Shown here: piece by piece, positions 6,364 to 13,385 of the stretch
How positions within the stretch are numbered: the stretch's first letter is position 1
Layout of the letters: every line of letters starts with the position of its first letter
Source of the DNA: Paenibacillus pasadenensis DSM 19293
GTDB taxonomy: Bacteria > Bacillota > Bacilli > Paenibacillales > Paenibacillaceae
NCBI RefSeq assembly: GCF_000422485.1
Contig: NZ_AULW01000001.1
Span: 62,001-126,000, forward strand
DNA length: 64,000 bases
Direction: 5' to 3'
The notes under the pieces: model-generated
Database searches by the model: none
What the model was told of the DNA's origin: nothing
What the model saw: the letters and a program-made list of their open reading frames with translations, nothing else
Made by a program: the position numbers and the translations under genes

Positions 6364-7719
6364 TTACCTCGTTCGCCGGCGGCTGTAAATGCTCGCCTCC
6401 GCCGGATCCCCGCTTCCAGCCGGGAAGGATCGGAAGCGCTGCCCGCCGCGCGCCTCGGCCGAAGCGCTGCCCGCGCCTCGACTCCGCTTGCCGGCAGAGC
6501 CGGGGGAGCGGCCGATCAGCGCCATGCCGAGCATGACGAGCAAGCCGCCGCTCCACTGCGTCCAGCCGGCATGCTCGCCGAGCACGAGCACCGACAGCAG
6601 CAGCGCGCTGAACGGCATCATCCCGGAGCAGGCCGCCGCCGTCGACGCCGGGCAGCGCCGGATGCCGGCGTACCACAGGCCGAACGCCGCCGCCGTCACG
6701 ACCGGGCCGTACCAGAGAAGCGCCAGCCACTCGGTCGCGCCGAGCGCGGCGAATGCTCCGAGCGGCCGCTCGAAGGCGGCGAGCGGCAGGCTGAGCAGCA
6801 GCGCCATGCCGGCGACGAGCGCCGTCTGCAGCGCCGGACGGAGCGGCGCCTCCGCGCCCTCGGCCGGTTGCGCCGCCGCCCCGGACGGCTCGCCCGCGTC
6901 CCCGCTGCTACCCGCCCCCGCCTCTGCAGACGGCCGTCCTACGGCCCCGCTCCCGCTCGCCGCCTCTGCAGACGACCGGCCCGCGTCCCCGCTGCTGCCC
7001 GCCGCCGCCTCTGCAGACAACCGGCCCGTGTCCCCGCTGCCGCTCGCCTCCGCCGCCCCGGACGGCTCGCCCGCGGCCCCGCTCCCGCTCGCCTCCGCCT
7101 CCCCGGACGGCCGTCCTACGGCCCCGCTCCCGCTCGCCTCCGCGCCGCACGCCGCACGCCCCCCGGCCCGGCCGGCCGCCGTCCAGCGCGACAGCACGCT
7201 GAACAGCGCCTCGCTCCCGGCAGCTCCGAGCACCCACAGATTGCCGGCCAGATGCGCCGCCGTCAGCGCGCCTCCGCCGGCCGATGCCGCTCCCTGGATG
7301 AGCATGACGCCGAGCACGGTCGCCAGCACGCCGCCCAGCCGCGCCGGACCGCTGCGCTCGCGCAGCAGCAGCCAGGCGATTCCGACGGTCAGCGCGGGCG
7401 TCGCGCCGATCATGATGCCCGCCTCCGCGGAACTCGTCCGCTCCAGGCCCAGCTGCAGGCAGACGCGGAACAGCACGATGCCGAACGCCGCCTGTCCGGC
7501 CAGCTGCAGCCATTGTCCTCGCGACAGGCGGCGCAGCGAGGCGATCGCGCTGCGTCCGAGCGCGGGCAGCAGGCAGAGCAGCGACAGCAGCAGGCTCGCC
7601 GCCGTCAGCGTGAACGGCTGCAGATGCCTGCCGAGCAGCGCCGCCGCGATGACGGAGCTGCCGGCCAGGCTGAACGAGGCGAGCAGCAGCAGCATGCCTG
7701 TTCTCGATGATCGATCCAT
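6364..7719 (-). CDS. EamA/DMT-family membrane transporter with a repetitive loop insertion
   Basis: 451 aa, against about 300 for a usual EamA protein. Two five-helix EamA repeats are visible: residues 1-165 (start MDRSSRTGMLLLLASFSLAG; motif SSAEAGIMIGATPALTVG) and about 295-415 (motif YAGIRRCPASTAAACSGMMP). The extra length is a low-complexity loop between them, six degenerate copies of a 15-residue unit (EASGSGAVGRPSGEA-like), plus an Arg/Ser/Ala-rich tail. AGGAGGGGAAGCGC precedes the ATG at 7719. It is transcribed divergently from a MocR regulator, its probable controller. Expected role: export of a metabolite or amino acid; the substrate is unknown. Confidence 0.88.
   Translation of the reverse strand: MDRSSRTGMLLLLASFSLAGSSVIAAALLGRHLQPFTLTAASLLLSLLCLLPALGRSAIASLRRLSRGQWLQLAGQAAFGIVLFRVCLQLGLERTSSAEAGIMIGATPALTVGIAWLLLRERSGPARLGGVLATVLGVMLIQGAASAGGGALTAAHLAGNLWVLGAAGSEALFSVLSRWTAAGRAGGRAACGAEASGSGAVGRPSGEAEASGSGAAGEPSGAAEASGSGDTGRLSAEAAAGSSGDAGRSSAEAASGSGAVGRPSAEAGAGSSGDAGEPSGAAAQPAEGAEAPLRPALQTALVAGMALLLSLPLAAFERPLGAFAALGATEWLALLWYGPVVTAAAFGLWYAGIRRCPASTAAACSGMMPFSALLLSVLVLGEHAGWTQWSGGLLVMLGMALIGRSPGSAGKRSRGAGSASAEARGGQRFRSFPAGSGDPAEASIYSRRRTR
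6874..7140. repeat. 45-bp coding minisatellite inside the EamA gene
   Basis: Six in-frame tandem copies of a 45-base unit (one is 42 bases) encode the Gly/Ser/Ala/Glu-rich loop joining the two EamA halves. Example units are EASGSGAVGRPSGEA, EASGSGAAGEPSGAA and AAGSSGDAGRSSAEA. All length changes preserve the frame, as expected if the loop tolerates expansion. Confidence 0.85.
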
Positions 7720-7826
7720 GCGCTTCCCCTCCTTTTTCTGCCATCTTAGTCCAGAAGCTGGTATGATGAAAGAGCCAGTCGGGCCCGGCATCGGCCGGAC
7801 CAGTGACAAGAGAACGGAATGGGGGC
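7720..7826. promoter_or_regulatory. Divergent EamA/MocR intergenic region
   Basis: A plus-strand -10-like TATGAT occurs at 7762-7767, next to a CCAGAAGCTGG inverted repeat (7751-7761). A minus-strand candidate is TTCATC, 16 bases, TAAGAT. The overlap suggests joint control by the MocR protein. Neither promoter is strong enough to be certain. Confidence 0.45.
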
Positions 7827-9227
7827 ATGAGGGCGATGTGGGGAATCCGCCTGGACCGGGACGGCGACATGCCGATGAAGCGCCAGCTGTTCGCCGCGCT
7901 GCGGGAGCGGATCTGGTCGGGAGCGCTCGCCGCCGGCGAGGAGCTGCCGTCGACGCGGCGGCTCGCGGAGGCGCTCGGCGTCTCGCGCAATACGGTGAAC
8001 GAGGCGTTCGAGATGCTGCTCGCGGAAGGCTACGCAGTCAGCCGTCAGGGGGCGCCGACGCGGATCGCCGACGGCGTGCGGCTGGACCCTCGGTCCGCGT
8101 CAGCGCCGCGTCCGCCCGCCCCTCCGCCCGCGCGGCTGCTGGCGGACTTCCGCACGGGGCAGCCGGACCTGCGGACGTTCCCCCGCTACTTGTGGCAGCA
8201 GCTCGCCGCCAAGGCGATGCGCGACATGCCGGAGCCGTGGCTCGGCTATACGGGCCCGCAAGGGCTGCCGCGGCTGCGCGAGGAGATCGCCGCCTGGCTG
8301 CTGCGCAGCAAGGGGCTGCAGGCCGATCCTTCCGACCTGTTCATCACGGCGGGAGCGACGCACGCCCTGCATCTGGCCGCCGACCTGCTGTACGAGCCGG
8401 GGCTCGATCTCATCACCGAGGATCCGTGCCATGCGGAGATGATCCGCGTCTTTCTGGAAAAGGGCTACGCCGCCAAGCGCATCCCCGTGGACGAGCACGG
8501 CATGGTCACGTCGCGGCTCGGAGGGCGCCCGGGCAGCCCGATCTACGTGACGCCGTCCCACCAGTTCCCGCTCGGCGGCATCCTGCCTGCCGCGCGGCGG
8601 GCGGAGCTGCTGCGCTTCGCGCGCGAGAGCGGCAGCTACATCCTCGAGGACGACTACGACAGCGAGTTCCGCTACTACGGCGATCCGGCGACACCGCTGG
8701 CCGCGATGGACGCGGAGCGGGTCGTCTACATCGGCACGTTCAGCAAGGCGCTCTTCCCCGCCCTGCGCATCGGCTACGCGATCGTGCCGCGCGCGCTCCA
8801 GAGCCGCTGGACGTACGCCCGCCTGCATGTCGACGTCCAGAACCCGGCGTTCGACCAGGCGGTGCTGGCCGAATTCCTCGCCGCCCGCAAGCTCGACCGC
8901 CACGTCGCCCGCATGCGCCGCCTGTACCGCGAGCGCCGGCAGGCGCTGCTGGAGGCGCTGTCCGAGCAGTTCGGGGACCGCTGGCGCTGCTGGGGCGACG
9001 CGGCGGGGCTGCATCTCGCCGTCGAATTCCCCGGACGCCGCTTCGGCGAGACGTTCCGCGAGCTCGCGCTGCTGCGCGGCATCCGCATCGTCCCGCTGGA
9101 GCAGCATTGCCTCCAGAAAGGCCGGCACGAGAGCAAGCTGCTGTTCGGCTACGGCCATCTCGAGCCGGAGGAGATCACCGCGGGGATGCGAGCGCTGAAG
9201 GCGCTGCTGGACGAAGCCGGAAGCTGA
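7827..9227 (+). CDS. MocR-type regulator (GntR winged helix fused to an aminotransferase-like domain)
   Basis: 466 aa from ATG 7827; ATG 7836 is an equally plausible start because the GGGGG at 7821-7825 is better spaced from it. The N-terminal winged helix includes GEELPSTRRLAEALGVSRNTV. A Pro/Ala-rich linker (about residues 85-105) leads into a fold-type I aminotransferase-like domain with TAGATHALHLAADLL, the EDDYDSEFRY segment and GTFSKALFPALRIGY, whose lysine should bind PLP. MocR proteins sense PLP or amino-compound ligands. The divergent EamA exporter is the likely target, a common MocR arrangement. Confidence 0.93.
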   Translation: MRAMWGIRLDRDGDMPMKRQLFAALRERIWSGALAAGEELPSTRRLAEALGVSRNTVNEAFEMLLAEGYAVSRQGAPTRIADGVRLDPRSASAPRPPAPPPARLLADFRTGQPDLRTFPRYLWQQLAAKAMRDMPEPWLGYTGPQGLPRLREEIAAWLLRSKGLQADPSDLFITAGATHALHLAADLLYEPGLDLITEDPCHAEMIRVFLEKGYAAKRIPVDEHGMVTSRLGGRPGSPIYVTPSHQFPLGGILPAARRAELLRFARESGSYILEDDYDSEFRYYGDPATPLAAMDAERVVYIGTFSKALFPALRIGYAIVPRALQSRWTYARLHVDVQNPAFDQAVLAEFLAARKLDRHVARMRRLYRERRQALLEALSEQFGDRWRCWGDAAGLHLAVEFPGRRFGETFRELALLRGIRIVPLEQHCLQKGRHESKLLFGYGHLEPEEITAGMRALKALLDEAGS

Positions 9228-9311
9228 TCCGCACCGCCATGCCCTGCGCCGCGGGATCGGCCGCGCTCCTCGCCGCTCCTGCCCCCATGCGCCCCAAGGC
9301 GAAAGGCAAAG

Positions 9312-9338
9312 CGAATCCAAGGCACATTTAAGCCTTGG
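9312..9338. repeat. Orphan copy of the family-2 hairpin repeat
   Basis: GCGAATCCAAGGCACATTTAAGCC followed by TTGGTT matches the first half of the 51-bp unit tandemly arrayed at 21151-21530, with a CCAAGGC/GCCTTGG stem. It lies between the MocR stop and the malG terminator, so the element is dispersed as well as arrayed. Confidence 0.8.
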
Positions 9339-9408
9339 TTGATGCGGAATCCGCGATTCAAAAAGCCGCCGGCCGCTCCCGAAGGAGCCGCCGGCGGCCG
9401 AGAACAAG

Positions 9409-9458
9409 AAAAAGGGGTCGCCCCCGGGTCCGTCGAAACGGCTCCCGGAGGCGGCCCC
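9409..9458 (-). terminator. Terminator after malG
   Basis: Minus strand: long GC-rich stem (GGGGCCGCC...GGCGACCCC around a central ACGG...CCGT) followed by TTTTTCTT, 35 bases past the malG stop. A second stem without a U-run (GCCGCCGGC/GCCGGCGGC, 9365-9398) lies further on and may end transcription from the MocR side. Confidence 0.8.
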
Positions 9459-9492
9459 TTGCGGCTTTCACAAACCGATCCGGCAGGCCGGA

Positions 9493-10326
9493 TCAGCCCT
9501 TGGACGCGCCGGACATCATGCCCTGCACGAGGAAGCGCTGCAGGAAGAAGAACAGCAGCGTGATCGGCACGGCGATCAGCACCGCGCCGGCGGCGAACAG
9601 CGTAAAGTTGCTGTTCTGGAAGGAGTTGACGAGATCCCACATGCCGACGGCGAGCGTCCAGTTCTCTTTCGTGCGCAGCACGAGCCGGGCGAAGATGAAG
9701 TCCACCCACGCGCCGGTGAAGGTCGTCAGCGCGACGTAGGTGAGCATCGGCTTGGACAGCGGCAGCATGATCTTCAGGAACACCTGCAGATGCGTCGCCC
9801 CGTCGATGCGGGCCGCCTCGTCGAGGCTGCGCGGAATCGTGTCGTAGAAGCCCTTGACGACGAAGCCGCCGAGCACCGAGCCCGCCGAGTAGACGAGGAT
9901 GAGCGCCGCGTGCGTGTCGAGCAGGTTGAGCTGCAGCAGGAAGATGAAGATCGCGATCATGCTCATGAAGCCCGGGAACATGCCGAGCACGAGCATCGTC
10001 GTGAGGATGTTCTGCCGGCCGCGGAAGCGGAAGCGGGACAGCGCGTACATGCTCAGCGTGATCAGGATCGTCGAGAAGACCATGGTCAGCGTCGCGATCT
10101 TGAGCGTATTCAGGTACCAGCGGCCGTACTGGAAGCTCGGGTTGTTGAACAGCTCCTTGTAGTGCGCGATCGTGAACGTTTCCGGAATCAAGGTCTCGCT
10201 GTACAGCGACGTGCCGGGACGGAACGAGGAGAGCAGGATCCAGAGCGCCGGATAGATCGCAATGACCGCGATCGCGATCAGCAGCAAGTATTTAAGCACG
10301 AGAAAGATCGTCGAGCGCGTTTTCAT
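9493..10326 (-). CDS. Maltodextrin ABC transporter permease (MalG/MdxG-like)
   Basis: 277 aa, the usual length. About six membrane helices are visible, starting with YLLLIAIAVIAIYPALWILL. The EAA loop that docks on the ATPase reads DEAARIDGATHLQVFLKIM (about residues 170-188). The protein ends LVQGMMSGASKG, typical of MalG. The gene overlaps malF by 4 bases. With MalF it forms the membrane channel for maltodextrins brought by MalE; no ATPase gene is in the window, so a shared MsmX-type ATPase encoded elsewhere is inferred. Confidence 0.93.
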   Translation of the reverse strand: MKTRSTIFLVLKYLLLIAIAVIAIYPALWILLSSFRPGTSLYSETLIPETFTIAHYKELFNNPSFQYGRWYLNTLKIATLTMVFSTILITLSMYALSRFRFRGRQNILTTMLVLGMFPGFMSMIAIFIFLLQLNLLDTHAALILVYSAGSVLGGFVVKGFYDTIPRSLDEAARIDGATHLQVFLKIMLPLSKPMLTYVALTTFTGAWVDFIFARLVLRTKENWTLAVGMWDLVNSFQNSNFTLFAAGAVLIAVPITLLFFFLQRFLVQGMMSGASKG

Positions 10327-11633
10327 TGGATCATGTCCTCCTCTTTGAACGACCGCGTGCGTCTGTAGTTCCAGATGGAGAACGACGCCACGATCAGGAA
10401 TATGATGATGCCGATGGCCGAGGCCATGTTGAACTGGCTGTTGTTGAGCGTCAGCTTATACAGCCAGGTGACGAGCAGGTCGGTGCTGCCGGCGTACTGG
10501 TAGCTGCCGTTGACCGGATCGCCGTTCGTGAGCAGGAAGATGACGTTGAAGTTGTTGATGTTGCCCGCGAACTGCGTGATGAGGATCGGCGCGGTCGAGA
10601 ACAGGATGAACGGCATCGTGATGATGCGGAATTTCTGGAAGCCGGTCGCTCCGTCCACGTCCGCCGCCTCGTACATGTCCTTCGGAATCGCCGTCAGGAT
10701 GCCGAGGATGAGCACCATCGTCACCGGGATGCCGATCCACATGTTGACGAGGATGACCGTCGCCTTGGCCCAGAGCGGATCGGTCAGCCACGGCAGCTTG
10801 CCGAGGCCGAAGTAGCCGAGATACTGGTTGATCGGACCGAACTGGCCGTTGAACAGGTTGCGCATGGCGAGCAGCGAGATGAGCTGCGGGATCGCATACG
10901 GCAGGATGAAGATCGTGCGCCACAGCTTCTTGAAGCGCACGCCCTTGGACTCGATGAGCAGCGCGACGAGGATGCCGCCGAAATACGTCGTGACCGTCGC
11001 GACGACGGCCCAGACGATCGTCCAGGTGAAGACGCCGACGAACGTGCCGCTCCAGGTCTTGAGCGTGAGCAGGTTGGCGAACGTGCCGAAGCCGACCCAG
11101 TCGACGAGCGACTTCGGCGGGATATGGTTCGGCGAGGCGTAGTTGGTGAACGCCAGCATGATCATGAACACGATCGGCATGATCGTCAGGAACAGCACCC
11201 CGGCCGCCGGCAGCGCCAGCATGAGATGCGGGAACTTCTTATCCGTCACATAAGCGAACGTCTGCTTGAACGAGGCCGGCTTCGCTCCCGCTTCGCGGGC
11301 AGCTCCCGTCCGGTAGGCGTCGCGGATATTCATGATATAGATGATGAGGAAAATCGCGAACAGGAACAGCGTGATCAGTCCGCTGATCAGCAGATAGATC
11401 GAGTGGTCCCCTTCGACGCGGACCGTGACCCTGCCGACCTTTTCGAATCCTTGCGTCTTCTCTCCGAGCGTGTACACGCCCCAGATCGCCTTGCCGAGGC
11501 TCGGCAAGAACGTGAAAATAGCCAGCGCTTCAACGGCTGCTAGCAGCAGGCCCTTGAGGTATTGGCGGTTGTACAGCTGTCCGAGGCCCATGAAGAGCGT
11601 GGACAGCACAGCTGCGAGGCTACGATGGCGCAT
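10323..11633 (-). CDS. Maltodextrin ABC transporter permease (MalF/MdxF-like)
   Basis: 436 aa. The N-terminal extension (LSTLFMGLGQLYNRQYLKGLL) is typical of MalF from Firmicutes. About eight membrane helices are seen, and the EAA loop reads YEAADVDGATGFQKFRIITM near residue 325. The start is ATG 11633, with GGGAGGG about 10 bases upstream. A strong hairpin separates it from malE upstream, which usually lets the binding protein be made in excess. Partner of MalG in the inner membrane. Confidence 0.93.
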   Translation of the reverse strand: MRHRSLAAVLSTLFMGLGQLYNRQYLKGLLLAAVEALAIFTFLPSLGKAIWGVYTLGEKTQGFEKVGRVTVRVEGDHSIYLLISGLITLFLFAIFLIIYIMNIRDAYRTGAAREAGAKPASFKQTFAYVTDKKFPHLMLALPAAGVLFLTIMPIVFMIMLAFTNYASPNHIPPKSLVDWVGFGTFANLLTLKTWSGTFVGVFTWTIVWAVVATVTTYFGGILVALLIESKGVRFKKLWRTIFILPYAIPQLISLLAMRNLFNGQFGPINQYLGYFGLGKLPWLTDPLWAKATVILVNMWIGIPVTMVLILGILTAIPKDMYEAADVDGATGFQKFRIITMPFILFSTAPILITQFAGNINNFNVIFLLTNGDPVNGSYQYAGSTDLLVTWLYKLTLNNSQFNMASAIGIIIFLIVASFSIWNYRRTRSFKEEDMIQ

Positions 11634-11682
11634 CCTGCCGGCTCCCTCCCTTGTCTATCTAGGCTCCATGTGAATGAACAGG

Positions 11683-11713
11683 GCCCGCCGGCAGCTTGCG
11701 CTGGCCGGCGGGC
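11683..11713 (-). terminator. malE-malF intercistronic hairpin
   Basis: Perfect 9-bp stem GCCCGCCGG/CCGGCGGGC with a 13-base loop and no long U-run, 30 bases past the malE stop. It is best read as an mRNA-stabilising or partially terminating element that raises the MalE:MalF ratio, as known for other binding-protein operons. Confidence 0.65.
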
Positions 11714-11743
11714 TTGCTCAGTCGATTGTTCCGTTCCGCCAGC

Positions 11744-13054
11744 TTACTTCGGAGCGGCTCCGTTGTTGGCGTCTTTGATTTGCTGCACGGCGTTGTCGAG
11801 CGCCGTCTTGGCGTCCTTGCCCTCGTTCCATACGTCGGACAGAGCGGCGCCGACCGGGCTCCATACGTTGCCCATTTCCGGGATGGAAGGCATCGGAGTC
11901 GATTGGTTGAACTGCTCGAGGAAGCCTTTGACGATCTCGTTGCTCTGCACGGAAGGATCGTTCGCCGCTTCCTTGTTGGCCGGCAGCGCGCCCGTCATCT
12001 CGAAGTTCTTGAGCTGGGCTTCCTTCGTCGACGTGAAGTGCGCGAACAGGCGAGCCGCGTTCGGGTACTTGGAGAAGGAGTTGACGTACCAAGCCTTGAC
12101 GCCGGAGAAGGAAGATGCCGGCTGGCCGTTGATCGACGGCAGCGGAGCGACTCCGAAGTCGAGGCCGGCATTGCGGTACTCGGCCGTCGTCCAAGGACCG
12201 TTGATGTCCATCGCCAGCGTGCCGTTCATGAACAGGCCCTTCTTGATGTCGTAGGTGATGTCGCCGGAGTTCAGCGGCAGCAGCTTGTTTTTCAGCGAGC
12301 CGTAGTACGTCATGCCTTGGACTGCGCCTTCGTTGTTCAGGCCGATGTCTTCCTTGTTCTGGCCGTTGTCGCCGTAGATGTAGCCGCCGGTGGACAGGAA
12401 CGGATAGTTGAAGTACAGGTTGCCGACTTCCCACATGATGGCGAATTTGTTCGCTTTCGGATCATTGTAGGTTTTGGCGAAGGCTTCGACTTCCTCGAAC
12501 GTCTTCGGAGGCGTCGGCACGAGCTTCTTGTTGTAGAACAGCGCGTACGTCTCGACCGAGCGCGGGTAGCCGTACAGCATGCCGTCATAAGTGACGGCGT
12601 TCAGCGCGATTTCGGAGCTGGCCGCTTTGGTCTCTTCCTCGTAGTAGTCGTTCGGCAGAACGAGGCCGGCGGATACCGCCTTGCCGAGGTTGTCATGCGG
12701 GAACAGCACGACGTCGGCGCCGAGGCCGGCCGGACCGTCGTTGATCAGCTTGTTGACCTGGTCGCCCGCGCCCAGCTCCTCGAATTTCACTTGAACGCCG
12801 TACTTCTCGGTGAACTCCTTGGCGATCGCCTCGACGAACGGACGCTCCTCCTTGCTCTCCCAGACGAGCAGGGAAGCGCCTTCCTCCGGCTGGAGCTCCT
12901 CGGCTGCCGCGCCTCCGGCGTCCGCGTTCGCGGCCGGGCTCGGAGCGGTGCTGGCCGCAGGCTCTGCCGAGTTTCCTCCGTTGCCGCCGTTGTTGCCGCA
13001 TGCCGATACGAGCGCCATCGCCGCGACCATCGTCCATACATAAGCCTTTTTCAT
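11744..13054 (-). CDS. Maltodextrin-binding lipoprotein (MalE/MdxE-like)
   Basis: 436 aa. The signal peptide is MKKAYVWTMVAAMALVSACG, with a lipobox (LVSAC) that anchors the protein to the membrane by the cysteine. A Gly/Asn/Ala/Pro-rich linker precedes the binding domain (SLLVWESKEERPFVEAIAKE onward), with SBP family 1 hallmarks such as MDINGPWTTAEYRNAG and a C-terminal WSPVGAALSDVW. Start 13054 is chosen because it gives a proper signal peptide; the frame continues upstream into the operator without a start signal. First gene of malEFG. Expected ligand: maltodextrin or cyclodextrin. Confidence 0.93.
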   Translation of the reverse strand: MKKAYVWTMVAAMALVSACGNNGGNGGNSAEPAASTAPSPAANADAGGAAAEELQPEEGASLLVWESKEERPFVEAIAKEFTEKYGVQVKFEELGAGDQVNKLINDGPAGLGADVVLFPHDNLGKAVSAGLVLPNDYYEEETKAASSEIALNAVTYDGMLYGYPRSVETYALFYNKKLVPTPPKTFEEVEAFAKTYNDPKANKFAIMWEVGNLYFNYPFLSTGGYIYGDNGQNKEDIGLNNEGAVQGMTYYGSLKNKLLPLNSGDITYDIKKGLFMNGTLAMDINGPWTTAEYRNAGLDFGVAPLPSINGQPASSFSGVKAWYVNSFSKYPNAARLFAHFTSTKEAQLKNFEMTGALPANKEAANDPSVQSNEIVKGFLEQFNQSTPMPSIPEMGNVWSPVGAALSDVWNEGKDAKTALDNAVQQIKDANNGAAPK

Positions 13055-13126
13055 GTTCGTACTGACCCCTTTCGTATGTTCCAGCTTAATGATCAGGGAA
13101 AGAAAGACCGAAATCCGCCAAAACGC

Positions 13127-13260
13127 GCAAACGTTTGCCAAATTTGCGAAACTTGTCGAACGGATCTTTCTTTCCCCTGACTTGCGTTTTGACCGCCTTT
13201 CATGAAAGCGGTTCATTCATTAACCTCATCCATCATACATCAGCAAAACCGGTTTGTTAA
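13127..13260 (-). promoter_or_regulatory. malE promoter and LacI-type operator in its leader
   Basis: Minus strand: -35 TTAACA (13255-13260), 17-base spacer, -10 TATGAT (13232-13237). The leader is about 170 bases. It holds a perfect 12-base palindrome, GCAAACGTTTGC (13127-13138), about 95 bases past the -10; another half-site-like GCAAACGA is at 13264-13271, just upstream of the -35. Repression by roadblock or looping is inferred. The rest of the gene-free stretch up to 13385 is AT-richer and shows only a weak TCCCGC/GCGGGA stem (13365-13380), perhaps the end of the amylase mRNA. Confidence 0.75.
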
Positions 13261-13385
13261 ATCGTTTGCACTGCTTGTTTTCCGCCTATAATCGCTCGTT
13301 TACAGTATTTTTCCCTTAATACCTCTGTTTTACGCAGGATATCTCTTTTTTTGATCCGTTTGTCCCTCCCGCACGCGGGACGAGC

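Noticed and set aside
6389-9331. A 980-aa open frame on the plus strand across EamA and MocR
   Set aside because: It is an antisense and out-of-frame shadow; low-complexity Arg/Ala/Pro product, no ribosome site, while EamA and MocR families fit the real frames.
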